DNA of 64,000 bases from 43-108 sp001915545 (GCA_902491215.1 CABUGV010000002.1:1-64000); one strand, 5' to 3'; counted from the stretch's first letter, positions 24,629 through 34,690 are shown. The notes: generated from the sequence alone by a model not told the origin. A program made the numbers and translations.

Positions 24629-27600
24629 TTATTTTTTAATAAGCTTTTTAGTTATAGTATTACCTTTTGCTTCAACTTTAATAAAATACATTCCTGCTGG
24701 ATATGATGTGCAATTGATATCCAACTCACTACCGCTTGTTGTAATATAATCCATCATTTGTCCACTTAGACTGTATATTGACACGCGATTCTTACCGGAA
24801 GTGAGATTTCTTACATGAACAGCATCATGTATTACAGAAGGATAAACAACAACATCAGAATTGTCATCATCTACGCTTTCAATGGCTGTCATTCCATTTA
24901 CAACAATACTGATATCCGAATACACTCCCGAACCATCCACAGTTGATGCTCTGACAGTCACAGTTCCATTTTTACTTCCTTCTGCAGTCAGTGCTCCATT
25001 TTGATCAACATACGCAATGTCACTGCCTTCAACCACACTCCATACCAATTTCTTGAACGTAGCATTGAGCGGATAAACATCAGCGTAGAGATTAATGTTG
25101 GCATGCCCTGGGTAAAGTGCAAGTTCGTCAGTTGTATAGATATATACATTTTCAGCAAGAACAGCACTTGCTGCATTATACGTACATACTGTATTTGAAA
25201 TAATGTCTGCAGATGCACGTAAGCCAGTATTTCTTGCAGTAGATTTAACGGCAGATGCAACATTATAAGACAATGCATAATAAAGCGTACCAGCAGGTGC
25301 ATTCACATCTGTATAAGAAGTAGTACCACCGGCAACTTCTGCAATGACGGACAAGTTTTGAGGTGACGTACCGCGCAATATACGATATGTTCCTATCTCT
25401 GCTCCTTCATACTGATTCCATAATATATTCCAAGAATTTCCAGCTCCACGATTCATCATAACATGCACACCTTTATGAGGCGTTCCCAAAGCTGTTTCTA
25501 TACCACCATCACATGTTACAGAAATACAATATCTGGCAGAAGCAGCCTGAGGATTTGAATATAAGTCTGTGTAATCTTTCTGGGTTGCCGGTACAGAAGC
25601 AAGAAGCATAAAATCATTATATACAGATGTTTCCTTATATATGTTTATACTCTTCACAAACGAAGGTAATTCTTCAGAGTCGCTCCATGATATTTTATAT
25701 TTTCCGGTAGCCTGGTCAACTGTAATCAGATCGATATCAGTTTTTTCCAAAACATCATAAACAGTTACAACACGGTCACAATAAGCCTTTCCACCAGGAG
25801 CATTTGCATAAAGACGCAAACCGTATTGTCCATCCGATTCAAATCTCACATAAGCCATATTTCCAGTAGTATGCACAATGTCCAATGCTGCATTTCTATT
25901 GGCACTGTTATATTCATCAAGTGGAATCATTTGACTTCCGTTGCGTGAAACATACCATTCAAAAGTATAATCGCCTTCAGGAAGTTCAACAGGGGTCTTA
26001 GATGAAGCCAAAGTCTGTGAAACAATCGCAAACGAAGCATCTATAGCAGGCTTGACAAGCACTTCTGCCGTATATACAGAGCCATCGGCCTCCACTGAAA
26101 TATGCTTACGTCCTTCCGTACTCCACTTAACAGCATAATTACCTCCTAAATCGTTTATCAATTCTCCTCCATCCCAGTTCCACTTCAAATCCGAATATTC
26201 GGCATTACCAGTATAACCTATCAAAACCGGAGTTCCTGCATAAACATCTATAGGCACACTGATTTGAACAGAAGTTTCAACAGTCAACATATATATTTCA
26301 GAGAATGTAGAAGTTGCGCCCCAACCGTCTATGGCCTGCACACAAACTTCATACTTACCTGCCGGAATAGCCGTAAGAGGTATAGAATAAGTGGTTGCAG
26401 ATGTGTATTGGAACTTAGGTGTGATCGTTGCCTCATCACACATGTTATTCATCGGTGAAATTATATAAGCCCCTTCTCCTGATGCTCCTTGTTTCTTGAC
26501 ACTTATGTTATAGCGCATCTGTTTGTACGGAGTTTCCGCATCATAGGCAGCATCCCATTGGATAGTGACAAACGATGCATTCTGGGTACTTCGGATATTT
26601 GCTGGTGGCAACGGGCGTTTATTGGAAATTTTAGTGTGATTAATGATAGTCTCTTCAAGATTATAAGGCAAATCAGGTGTCCCGTCATTGTTCACATCAG
26701 TCATGAAATTAAAAAGTGTTGATTCCAATTCTTGACGTGGACCAAATTCATAGTTCAAATTATCGTAAAAATATATTGTTCGAAGATAACTTTTATATCC
26801 TTCTTCCTCAGGAACGAGAATATCCAAATATCCGTTATTGTCCAAATCCAGCTTATATATTTTTTCAGCACGATAAGGCAGTGAGACTTCAACAACCCTG
26901 TCGAATGCAGTATTCGTATTATTAAGCAATATCAAAACTGTATTGTAATTTTTCATTGTTAAAATATCCAGATAACCATCATTGTCCATATCTGCTACAT
27001 CCATTATGTCAAACCAAGTATCAGCATTAAAGCCATGTGCTGTGATTGGAATTCCGACACAGTCAAAAGAACCATAACCGGAGTTGAAATGACATTTGAC
27101 ATCGTATTTTCCGTTTACACCTTCGACTCTTACTTCAAAAAAATCAAGAAAGCCATCTCTATCTATATCAGCAAGTATATTACCCTGAGGATAAGTATCG
27201 GACCAAATATCCGAAGGAATATAATTCAAATAGTCTCCGGAATTAATGTACGCCTGATTCAGGTCATATGAATCTATAAATCCATCATTATTTAAATCAG
27301 CATAAATATCATTTATATTAAAAGGACACGACTCTACTGTACTTTTTTCGATTTCTAGGTTTTTGCTTCCTGTATTCAGGAGAATCTTATACTCATCATC
27401 CCAGCGTATATAATCAATAATATCAGGCATACCATCCCTATTGACATCTGCAATAATAGTATTGGCGAACTCGAGATCAGTATTATATATTTTTTTCAGC
27501 TTTGTATATATTTTGTCTTCACTGTATTCATATATTCCGTTACTGGTAAGTATCTCCGGTAATCCATCACAATCAAGGTCAACAATCCCATAAATAGGGA

Positions 27601-30373
27601 TCCATATCCCTGCGCCTGAAATATCATTTTGTGTGTATTTATTTGCATATATCTGCAACAGTTTGTCCGAGACAAAAACCTGACCATTCTTATCCGACAC
27701 CTGCAGTTTTATACGTTTCTCGCCAGGTTCAGAAAACGTTATGGCATAGGTTTGACCATCATCACTGCGTGACAGTATATCCGCACCATCCATATCCCAC
27801 TCATAATTCAACATAGGCGATACTGGTGATGCCAATGACACGGTGATAGTATCGGCCACAGTTCTTTCGTCAGTGACATAAAAATCGGATGCCAGTTCGG
27901 TTTTTTCAAACACGGCTTCTTCTGACCACTGCGAACCGCTGAACATAGGGTCTATGGTCTGTACTGATATATAGTATTTGCCTGCATGCCATCCGGAAGT
28001 ATTAAGAATCCTGTCAAGATCATATCCCATGTTGCCTTCCTGAAGATTCAATCGGGTACCATCAGCCAAAGCATGAGCATAGTATACATCACCCTTACCA
28101 GGCTCTGAACCTATGCGTAATGCATACGTAAGATCTGCAGAAGATGATTCGGAATCTTTTCCAGGAAGCCAACTGATTTTTATAAGTCCTGTAGCTGGTT
28201 CATATGTAAAAGCAGGTTTTTCAGGTCTTTGCGGTGCTTTATTGGCTTTAGCTTCAGGCATCAGTTCTTTTACATAGCATACTAGTTGTGCCCTTTCATT
28301 AAAATTACCTATCGGTGTCTTATACGAAACAAGCAACTCATAATATCCATCGTGGTCAATATCGGCCAACTGCATTTCACACAAATTATCATCTGTACGT
28401 GTAGACTTCGGCCTTTCATCCAATACAACAAGAGGTTCAGACTCCAATTCAAACTGCAGATTGTCAAGGCATCTCAATATAAATGCTGTATGATTGTCTG
28501 ATACCTTGTTATGTGCGGAATATGTTGCCAAAACTTCATAGCGTCCATCACCGTCAATGTCAGCGCACGAACAGAAATCAAGCATTTCGTCAAATGGTGT
28601 TTCATGCATTTTGAAATGACCGGTCCCGTCATTTTCCATAACAACAAGAAAAGATGCACCATTGGAGTCCATATAACTGAACGGCAAAACGATATCCACA
28701 TCTCCATCGTCATCCATATCACGGCACCAGATTTTCTTGTCCATACTCATATTGCTGATAAGAGTCTGCACCTTCTCAGTTCCATCATCTTGAAAAACAT
28801 GCGAAGAAACTGTTTTTGTTGATGGTTCATAAACAATATAATCGGTACGCATATCATTATTAAGGTCGCGGAAGAAAATAGCTCCACCCATAGTCATGTT
28901 AATATATTTATCCTCCTCCGCATACAGCATTATGTTGCCGGAACTATAATCCACAATATCAGGAATACCGTCTTTATTGAAATCCATGGTGCTTGCCTCA
29001 GCCCCCATGCTTCCTTCGAAATCAGATGTACCACCGATGAACATGTCCTTGCCACTAAGGAATGCATCATTTCTATTCTGACTTATGACACTACTTTGGG
29101 TAGAAGAAATTGGACTCCATTCTCCATTTACCTTATCGCGGTTAAGATATTCATCTCGGGAATATGTTTTGAATCGATGTGGTAAAAATGAACCGTCAAC
29201 GAGTTGCAGAGCAACAGTTTCGTCTATATCGCGGATAAGGAAATCTGCAAGCCCATCATTATTGTAATCGCAATATAATATTTCTTTTTCGTTATGAGAA
29301 ATCAACTTATCGCCATCTTCCGTATTGGTTAATACGCTTTTCCCGTTAATGACGTAATCAACTGCATTATCATTATTTACATTACATGGATATAAATCAG
29401 AAATGCTGACACCATCAAGTTCGATTTTATCATATGGCATAGCCATCCCATTAACAACATCGCATAAATTATCTTTATTCGTGAATTCAAGCTTGCCATC
29501 TTTATTAATATCATACCAACATGTAAGATCAAAATTCAAGATATTCATAATACCAGATGTTATTTGTCTTACCTTGTAGTTGCGAACAACAAGTTCGTCA
29601 CAAGTTCCACCTTTGCTCACAGCCAAAAGACGAGGAGCCAATTTCCCATTATTTTCAAGCACTACTACTCCTTTTCCATTAACGGCTTGAAAGAATTCAG
29701 CATTCCACAATATCCCCATATCGTTTGCATCTGAATTTACAAAGTATACATCATACTTATCTGGAGTTGCAGATTCTACGTCAAACGTTATAACTGTCTT
29801 TTTTGCATTAGCAATTTCAGGCAAACAAAATTCTGCTTTTTGTCCTTCACCATAAGAACCGCCGGAAATAGAATACACACCATCACTTTCTTTCCAAGTC
29901 ATGCTATTCCCAAAGCTTAATATTCTAAGAGAATTAATTTTAAATCCGCTTTTTCCCATTAAATAGCTTGTTATACTAATATATTTAATATTATTTGGAA
30001 GTATAACACTATAAGAAGACATTTCCGCACTTGCCGCTGCAAAATAGTGAAAAATCTCTTCATGATTTTCCCCCATACCACTTATATAAATGAAATCTTC
30101 AGAAGAAGTACCACAAGCCTCAAACTCTAACAGTCCTCCACCATTAAGAAATTGCAATTTTGGAGATTGCAATGAAAAAATCGGCAAAGCGTCATCATTC
30201 TGGACTATAATAGGCCCTGTCTCACTCCAAGTGCCTCCATTCAATTCCCATCCGGAAGCATTTGGCACCAATTCATAAGGGAACTTGTCTATCGTTTGCC
30301 CCTTAACAACTCCAACGCTAAAGATGCTAGTGAATAAAAAGATCTTTAGCCAAACAGTAAATGAATTACCCAT
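24629..30373 (-). CDS. Giant secreted FG-GAP/VCBS repeat protein with T9SS tail
   Basis: 1914 residues. Signal peptide at 1-26. Calcium-binding DxDxDG-type blades recur in two arrays: roughly 275-690 (DINKDGKLEF, DYNNDGLADF, DFNKDGIPDI, DMDDDGDVDI, DIDGDGRYEV, DIDHDGYYEL) and 925-1230 (DLDCDGLPEI, DVNRDGMPDI, DLNNDGFIDS, DIDRDGFLDF, DMDNDGYLDI, DLDNNGYLDI). Fn3- and PKD-like domains follow each array. A Big2-like Ig domain precedes a C-terminal T9SS type A sorting domain (LSGQMMDYI, YPAGMYFIKV, ending KKLIKK). It is probably a surface adhesin or substrate-binding scaffold; no catalytic domain was seen. Own promoter at 30547-30516 and own terminator; it is a single-gene unit. Confidence 0.88.
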   Translation of the reverse strand: MGNSFTVWLKIFLFTSIFSVGVVKGQTIDKFPYELVPNASGWELNGGTWSETGPIIVQNDDALPIFSLQSPKLQFLNGGGLLEFEACGTSSEDFIYISGMGENHEEIFHYFAAASAEMSSYSVILPNNIKYISITSYLMGKSGFKINSLRILSFGNSMTWKESDGVYSISGGSYGEGQKAEFCLPEIANAKKTVITFDVESATPDKYDVYFVNSDANDMGILWNAEFFQAVNGKGVVVLENNGKLAPRLLAVSKGGTCDELVVRNYKVRQITSGIMNILNFDLTCWYDINKDGKLEFTNKDNLCDVVNGMAMPYDKIELDGVSISDLYPCNVNNDNAVDYVINGKSVLTNTEDGDKLISHNEKEILYCDYNNDGLADFLIRDIDETVALQLVDGSFLPHRFKTYSRDEYLNRDKVNGEWSPISSTQSSVISQNRNDAFLSGKDMFIGGTSDFEGSMGAEASTMDFNKDGIPDIVDYSSGNIMLYAEEDKYINMTMGGAIFFRDLNNDMRTDYIVYEPSTKTVSSHVFQDDGTEKVQTLISNMSMDKKIWCRDMDDDGDVDIVLPFSYMDSNGASFLVVMENDGTGHFKMHETPFDEMLDFCSCADIDGDGRYEVLATYSAHNKVSDNHTAFILRCLDNLQFELESEPLVVLDERPKSTRTDDNLCEMQLADIDHDGYYELLVSYKTPIGNFNERAQLVCYVKELMPEAKANKAPQRPEKPAFTYEPATGLIKISWLPGKDSESSSADLTYALRIGSEPGKGDVYYAHALADGTRLNLQEGNMGYDLDRILNTSGWHAGKYYISVQTIDPMFSGSQWSEEAVFEKTELASDFYVTDERTVADTITVSLASPVSPMLNYEWDMDGADILSRSDDGQTYAITFSEPGEKRIKLQVSDKNGQVFVSDKLLQIYANKYTQNDISGAGIWIPIYGIVDLDCDGLPEILTSNGIYEYSEDKIYTKLKKIYNTDLEFANTIIADVNRDGMPDIIDYIRWDDEYKILLNTGSKNLEIEKSTVESCPFNINDIYADLNNDGFIDSYDLNQAYINSGDYLNYIPSDIWSDTYPQGNILADIDRDGFLDFFEVRVEGVNGKYDVKCHFNSGYGSFDCVGIPITAHGFNADTWFDIMDVADMDNDGYLDILTMKNYNTVLILLNNTNTAFDRVVEVSLPYRAEKIYKLDLDNNGYLDILVPEEEGYKSYLRTIYFYDNLNYEFGPRQELESTLFNFMTDVNNDGTPDLPYNLEETIINHTKISNKRPLPPANIRSTQNASFVTIQWDAAYDAETPYKQMRYNISVKKQGASGEGAYIISPMNNMCDEATITPKFQYTSATTYSIPLTAIPAGKYEVCVQAIDGWGATSTFSEIYMLTVETSVQISVPIDVYAGTPVLIGYTGNAEYSDLKWNWDGGELINDLGGNYAVKWSTEGRKHISVEADGSVYTAEVLVKPAIDASFAIVSQTLASSKTPVELPEGDYTFEWYVSRNGSQMIPLDEYNSANRNAALDIVHTTGNMAYVRFESDGQYGLRLYANAPGGKAYCDRVVTVYDVLEKTDIDLITVDQATGKYKISWSDSEELPSFVKSINIYKETSVYNDFMLLASVPATQKDYTDLYSNPQAASARYCISVTCDGGIETALGTPHKGVHVMMNRGAGNSWNILWNQYEGAEIGTYRILRGTSPQNLSVIAEVAGGTTSYTDVNAPAGTLYYALSYNVASAVKSTARNTGLRASADIISNTVCTYNAASAVLAENVYIYTTDELALYPGHANINLYADVYPLNATFKKLVWSVVEGSDIAYVDQNGALTAEGSKNGTVTVRASTVDGSGVYSDISIVVNGMTAIESVDDDNSDVVVYPSVIHDAVHVRNLTSGKNRVSIYSLSGQMMDYITTSGSELDINCTSYPAGMYFIKVEAKGNTITKKLIKK

Positions 30374-30515
30374 AAAAATAAAATTAAGATTGTTAATATT
30401 AGTTTTTCCACCTAGCTAAAATGTTCTTAAATCTACTATCTCACTCAAGAAGCTGTTTAATAAATATACTAATCAGAATTCTAAGACAAATATTATATAT
30501 AGTAACCTATTTGCA

Positions 30516-30547
30516 CAAAAGTATCACAATACATCTGTTTAAACAAA
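30516..30547 (-). promoter_or_regulatory. Promoter of the giant secreted protein gene
   Basis: Minus strand TTTG (30547-30544), 20 bp, TACTTTTG (30523-30516); leader about 135 nt. Confidence 0.72.
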
Positions 30548-30624
30548 CATTTTTTGATATATTTTATACATAATATAAGATATAAAAATGAATTTCCATA
30601 CAAAAAAAGGCTAACTTTACTTAT

Positions 30625-30972
30625 ATGGAAAAAAGCAATATCTATATTGGAAGGATTATAGCGGAAGTCATGGCCAACAAAAAAATCAGCAAAGCAGAAA
30701 TGGCAAGAAGACTGAAAGTTAGGCCACAAAGTGTAGACTATATGCTTGGAAGAAAGAGTATTGATACCGATACCCTATATAATGTTTCACTTGCTCTTGA
30801 TTACGATTTCGCCCAACTTTTTTCTATACGGAAAAATCAGACAAAATCGGATATAGAGCACAAATCATACGACAAAATCAAAAAAGCAAAACTTATAGTT
30901 GAATTGGAACTTGGTGAAGACGACATTTCTCAACTTAACATAAAAAAGAAAATACTTACATCTCTGGAATAA
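30625..30972 (+). CDS. XRE-like helix-turn-helix protein
   Basis: 115 residues. The first ~65 form a Cro/CI-type HTH (ISKAEMARRLKVRPQSVDYM, then LYNVSLALDYDFAQLF). The C-terminal ~45 residues are charged and Lys-rich (KIKKAKLIVELELGEDDISQ). Short HTH proteins of this kind are common in Bacteroidales; their targets are unknown. It lies divergent from the giant secreted protein gene, with its start about 100 bp from that gene's -7 box, so regulation of the neighbour is possible. Own -7 box TAACTTTA at 30612-30619 has one mismatch. Confidence 0.8.
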   Translation: MEKSNIYIGRIIAEVMANKKISKAEMARRLKVRPQSVDYMLGRKSIDTDTLYNVSLALDYDFAQLFSIRKNQTKSDIEHKSYDKIKKAKLIVELELGEDDISQLNIKKKILTSLE

Positions 30973-31116
30973 ATTAAACGTTGCACAAAACAAAATAAAA
31001 CTAATCACAGTCAGTGATAAAACAACAATAAATACACCTTATTATATTAAACCGATGTCTTACCAGACGACATCTGGCAAAAACATTGCACCATTTTTAC
31101 GAGATAAAGCAACAAT

Positions 31117-31161
31117 AAAGGTACGAAAATTTTTATAAATCAATGAAATATCGTACCTTTG
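31117..31161 (+). promoter_or_regulatory. rpsA promoter inside a 10-bp inverted repeat
   Basis: TTTTT (31130-31134), 19 bp, TACCTTTG (31154-31161) gives a Bacteroidota promoter. The -7 box lies in the right arm of a perfect inverted repeat: AAAGGTACGA (31117-31126) and TCGTACCTTT (31151-31160), 24 bp apart. The repeat is upstream of the predicted transcription start, so it could be a protein operator. Confidence 0.6.
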
Positions 31162-31225
31162 CGACCGATTTTGCATTATCAACATAATGTCTAACCGTAT
31201 TTAATTAAAAACAACATTATTTTTT

Positions 31226-33025
31226 ATGGAAACAAAGAACATTAAACCGCTGGAAGATTTCGATTGGGAATCATTCGAGAACGACGGCAAAAGCACTGCC
31301 AACATTGCAGAGGAAACTAAGGCTTACGAAAGCACCCTCAACAATGTAAATGACAATGAAGTCATTGACGGTAAGGTTATCGCAATCAACGACCGCGAAG
31401 TCGTTGTAAACATCGGCTACAAGTCAGACGGTATCATTCCTAAGAATGAGTTCCGCTACTGCCCAGAGCTTAAGGTCGGTGATACTGTAGAAGTATACAT
31501 CGAGAACCAGGAAGACAAGAAGGGTCAGCTCGTACTTTCTCACAAGAAGGCTAGAGCAACTCGCTCTTGGGACCGTGTCAATGCAGCTCTCGAAAACGAC
31601 GAAATCGTTAAGGGTTACGTTAAGTGCCGCACTAAGGGCGGTATGATCGTTGACGTATTCGGCACAGAAGCATTCTTGCCAGGAAGCCAGATCGACGTAA
31701 AACCAATCCGCGACTACGATACATTCGTTGGAAAGACAATGGAATTCAAGATTGTCAAGATCAACCAGGAATTCAGAAACGTTGTCGTTTCACACAAGGC
31801 TCTTATCGAAGCTGAGCTCGAACAGCAGAAGAAAGAAATCATCGGCAAGCTCGAAAAGGGACAGATCCTTGAAGGTACAGTTAAGAACATCACTTCTTAC
31901 GGTGTATTCATCGACCTCGGTGGTGTTGACGGACTCATCCATATCACAGACCTCTCTTGGGGCCGCGTAAGCGATCCGAAGGAAGTCGTTCAGCTCGACC
32001 AGAAGCTCAACGTCGTTATCCTCGACTTCGACGACGAGAAGAAGCGCATCGCTCTCGGACTCAAGCAGCTTACTCCACATCCATGGGATGCCCTCGATCC
32101 AAACCTCAAGGTTGGTGACAAGGTTCACGGAAAGGTTGTAGTTATGGCTGACTACGGTGCATTCATCGAAATAGCACCAGGCGTTGAAGGTCTCATCCAC
32201 GTTTCAGAAATGAGCTGGAGCGCACACCTCCACAGCGCACAGGATTTCCTCAAGGTTGGCGACGAGGTAGACGCTGTCATCCTCACACTCGACCGCGAAG
32301 AGCGCAAGATGTCTCTCGGTATCAAGCAGCTTAAGCCAGATCCATGGGAGAACATCGAAGAGAAGTACCCTGTAGGTTCTAAGCATGTTGCTAAGGTTCG
32401 CAACTTCACTAACTTCGGTGTATTCGTTGAAATCGAAGAAGGTGTTGACGGACTCATCCACATCTCTGACCTCTCTTGGACTAAGAAGGTTAAGCATCCA
32501 TCTGAGTTCACACAGATCGGTGCAGACATCGATGTTCAGGTTCTCGAAATCGACAAGGAAAACCGTCGTCTCAGCCTCGGCCACAAGCAGCTTGAGAACA
32601 ATCCTTGGGACAACTTCGAAACAATCTTCGCTCAGGATTCTATCCACCACGGAAAGATCATCGAAGTTCTCGACAAGGGCGCAGTTATCCAGCTCGAGCA
32701 CGGTGTAGAAGGATTTGCTACTCCTAAGCACCTTGTTAAGGAAGACGGAAGCCAGGCTCAGCTCGGTGAAGAACTCGACTTCAAGGTAATCGAATTCAAC
32801 AAGGACGCTAAGCGCATCATCCTTTCTCACAGCAGAATATTCGAAGATGCTCAGCGCGCTGAAGCTAAGGAAGCTAAGAAGGCAGCAGCTGCAGCAAAGA
32901 AGGCATCTCGCAAGGAGAAGGAAGCAGCTCCTGCTATCCAGAACAAGGCAGCAAGCACTACTCTCGGAGACCTCGATGCTCTTATGGCTCTCAAGGCTAA
33001 CATGGAGAACGAGAACAACAAATAA
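31226..33025 (+). CDS. rpsA: 30S ribosomal protein S1
   Basis: 599 residues with about six S1 RNA-binding domains; clear repeats are ITSYGVFIDLGGVDGLIHIT, MADYGAFIEIAPGVEGLIHV and FTNFGVFVEIEEGVDGLIHI. The C-terminus is a Lys/Ala-rich tail. S1 recruits mRNA to the small subunit, which matters in a phylum with weak Shine-Dalgarno use. Codon use is strongly biased (CTC, CGC, AAG), unlike neighbouring genes, as expected for high expression. Long leader (about 60 nt) after the promoter; strong terminator follows. Confidence 0.97.
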   Translation: METKNIKPLEDFDWESFENDGKSTANIAEETKAYESTLNNVNDNEVIDGKVIAINDREVVVNIGYKSDGIIPKNEFRYCPELKVGDTVEVYIENQEDKKGQLVLSHKKARATRSWDRVNAALENDEIVKGYVKCRTKGGMIVDVFGTEAFLPGSQIDVKPIRDYDTFVGKTMEFKIVKINQEFRNVVVSHKALIEAELEQQKKEIIGKLEKGQILEGTVKNITSYGVFIDLGGVDGLIHITDLSWGRVSDPKEVVQLDQKLNVVILDFDDEKKRIALGLKQLTPHPWDALDPNLKVGDKVHGKVVVMADYGAFIEIAPGVEGLIHVSEMSWSAHLHSAQDFLKVGDEVDAVILTLDREERKMSLGIKQLKPDPWENIEEKYPVGSKHVAKVRNFTNFGVFVEIEEGVDGLIHISDLSWTKKVKHPSEFTQIGADIDVQVLEIDKENRRLSLGHKQLENNPWDNFETIFAQDSIHHGKIIEVLDKGAVIQLEHGVEGFATPKHLVKEDGSQAQLGEELDFKVIEFNKDAKRIILSHSRIFEDAQRAEAKEAKKAAAAAKKASRKEKEAAPAIQNKAASTTLGDLDALMALKANMENENNK

Positions 33026-33058
33026 TGTGATTCCGATAACAGGAAAAACATAAACAAG

Positions 33059-33097
33059 GAAAAGGCTGGCGCATGAAAGTGCGCCCAGCCTTTTTTT
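33059..33097 (+). terminator. rpsA terminator
   Basis: AAAAGGCTGG/CCAGCCTTTT stem with an inner CGC/GCG and one bulge, followed by a T7 run (33091-33097). Confidence 0.85.
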
Positions 33098-33155
33098 CAA
33101 TTATCGACATACTGCCGACAGCATCAAACAGACACCTTCAAAAATAACGAAAACA

Positions 33156-34070
33156 GTGGAAAAATTTGAAATAAACATATTGGGATGCGGAAGTGCACTC
33201 CCCACGGTAAGACATTTCGGCTCAGCACAGGTAGTGAACATAAGAGAAAAACTCTATATGGTGGATTGTGCAGAAGCATCACAGCTTCTCCTGCGCAGAA
33301 GCAAGCTGAAAATGACCAAAATAAACCATATATTCATTTCGCATCTGCACGGCGACCACTGTTTCGGACTTATCGGACTTATTTCCACCCTCGGTCTGCA
33401 AGGCAGGACAGCAACTTTGAATATCTATGGACACAAAGACCTTGAAACAGTGATGAGACCGCAGATTGACTATTTCTGCAAAGGTCTTGAATATGAAATA
33501 ATATTCAACAGCATAGACACAAAGGCATTTGCACCGATATTCGAAGACAAATCAGTGACGGTCTACTCCATCCCGCTGAAACACCGGATGCCGTGCTGCG
33601 GATTTCTATTCCGCGAGAAACCGGGACTGAGACATATAAAAAGAGATGTCATAGATGCATACAACATACCGATAAGCCAGATAAACAACATAAAGGCCGG
33701 ACTGGACTACGTATGCCCTGACGGCGAAGTTATTCCAAACAGCATTATGACGACTCCTTCTGATCCGGCTAGAAGCTATGCATACTGCGCCGATACTAAA
33801 TATATGCCGGAACTGGCCGAAATGGTCAAAGGAATCGACCTGCTCTATCACGAAGCAACATTTGCAGACGACAATCAAAGCCGTGCGGCAGAAACATTTC
33901 ATTCGACAGCTTCGCAGGCGGCAAAAACAGCACTTGACGCGGGAGTGAAAAAGCTGGTCATAGGACATTTTTCTTCCAGATATGAAGATGAAAGCATTTT
34001 GCTCGACGAAGCAAAAAAGATTTTCCCTGAAACAATTCTCGCGAAAGAAAACCTGAAATTAACGTTGTAA
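33156..34070 (+). CDS. rnz: Ribonuclease Z
   Basis: 304 residues, metallo-beta-lactamase fold. The zinc motif is His63-Leu-His65-Gly-Asp67-His68 (ISHLHGDHCFGL); later ligands are in RSYAYCADTK, YHEATFADD and IGHFSSRY. The enzyme cleaves the 3' trailer of tRNA precursors. The start codon is GTG at 33156 (EKFEINILGCGSALPT follows); there is no suitable ATG. It lies 58 bp beyond the rpsA terminator on the same strand. Confidence 0.95.
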   Translation: MEKFEINILGCGSALPTVRHFGSAQVVNIREKLYMVDCAEASQLLLRRSKLKMTKINHIFISHLHGDHCFGLIGLISTLGLQGRTATLNIYGHKDLETVMRPQIDYFCKGLEYEIIFNSIDTKAFAPIFEDKSVTVYSIPLKHRMPCCGFLFREKPGLRHIKRDVIDAYNIPISQINNIKAGLDYVCPDGEVIPNSIMTTPSDPARSYAYCADTKYMPELAEMVKGIDLLYHEATFADDNQSRAAETFHSTASQAAKTALDAGVKKLVIGHFSSRYEDESILLDEAKKIFPETILAKENLKLTL

Positions 34071-34093
34071 TACGAAAAAAATTGTCTCCGAAC

Positions 34094-34124
34094 TTGTTTT
34101 TTTACTGCGATATTCATATTTTTG
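34094..34124 (+). promoter_or_regulatory. Promoter of the mini T9SS-tail gene
   Basis: TTG (34094-34096), 20 bp, TATTTTTG (34117-34124). The ATG at 34158 follows after 33 bp. Confidence 0.75.
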
Positions 34125-34157
34125 CTATTGGATATAACATATACCATATATAGGAAA

Positions 34158-34463
34158 ATGAAAAAATTATTCATATTGGTCATTGGATGCGTTCTTATGG
34201 GTACTCCAAACGTCATAGCACAGGAGTCACATAAAATTGAAGTCGGTGAAGAATCGGCTCCGATTACCATTTCCGTATATGAATCGACAATACAGATAAA
34301 GAATGCATCGCAGCAGATCCTAGAAATATACAATATTGCAGGAATAAAAGTTTCCACTATCAGAATTGACAGTCCAAGCAAGACCATCGAACTCAACGAT
34401 CTTCCCAAAGGATGTTATATACTGAAAATTGGAAAAGTTGCAAGAAAAGTATATCTAAGGTAA
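34158..34463 (+). CDS. Mini secreted protein consisting of a T9SS-like tail
   Basis: 101 residues from ATG 34158; the open frame to 34122 lies inside the promoter. A signal peptide (LFILVIGCVLMGTPNVIAQ) is followed by ~80 residues that look like a bare type A sorting domain: ITISVYESTIQIKN, ILEIYNIAGIKVSTI, LPKGCYILKIGKVARKVYL. Such domains normally sit at the end of a large cargo protein and direct it through the type IX machinery; here almost no cargo remains. It has its own promoter and terminator, so it is not an obvious fragment. Confidence 0.7.
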   Translation: MKKLFILVIGCVLMGTPNVIAQESHKIEVGEESAPITISVYESTIQIKNASQQILEIYNIAGIKVSTIRIDSPSKTIELNDLPKGCYILKIGKVARKVYLR

Positions 34464-34503
34464 TCACAGAAATGTCAGAAAGACATAACTAAAGGAAAAA
34501 TAA

Positions 34504-34540
34504 ACCCTGCTTCTGCAAACGCAAAGCAGGGTATTTTTTA
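34504..34540 (+). terminator. Terminator of the mini T9SS-tail gene
   Basis: ACCCTGCTT (34504-34512) pairs with AAGCAGGGT (34524-34532), then ATTTTTTAAT. Confidence 0.85.
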
Positions 34541-34690
34541 ATATACCGGCAAAAACCGCATACAATAGTACAGGCAATGCCGTAGATTATTCATCCACAA
34601 AACTATAAACCTAAAAAACACATTAATTGCCTTTAAACCTTAAACTAAAAAAGCAGTCAAAAAATTTTATAAACAGAGAAGAAAAGAATA

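Noticed and set aside
32204..33100. 298-codon open frame opposite rpsA
   Set aside because: Low-complexity Ser/Leu/Val-rich product, caused by the strong codon bias of rpsA; rpsA is certain.
24629..34463. T9SS secretion machinery locus
   Set aside because: Only cargo-type C-terminal domains are present; no Por/Gld/Spr component was recognised in the window.
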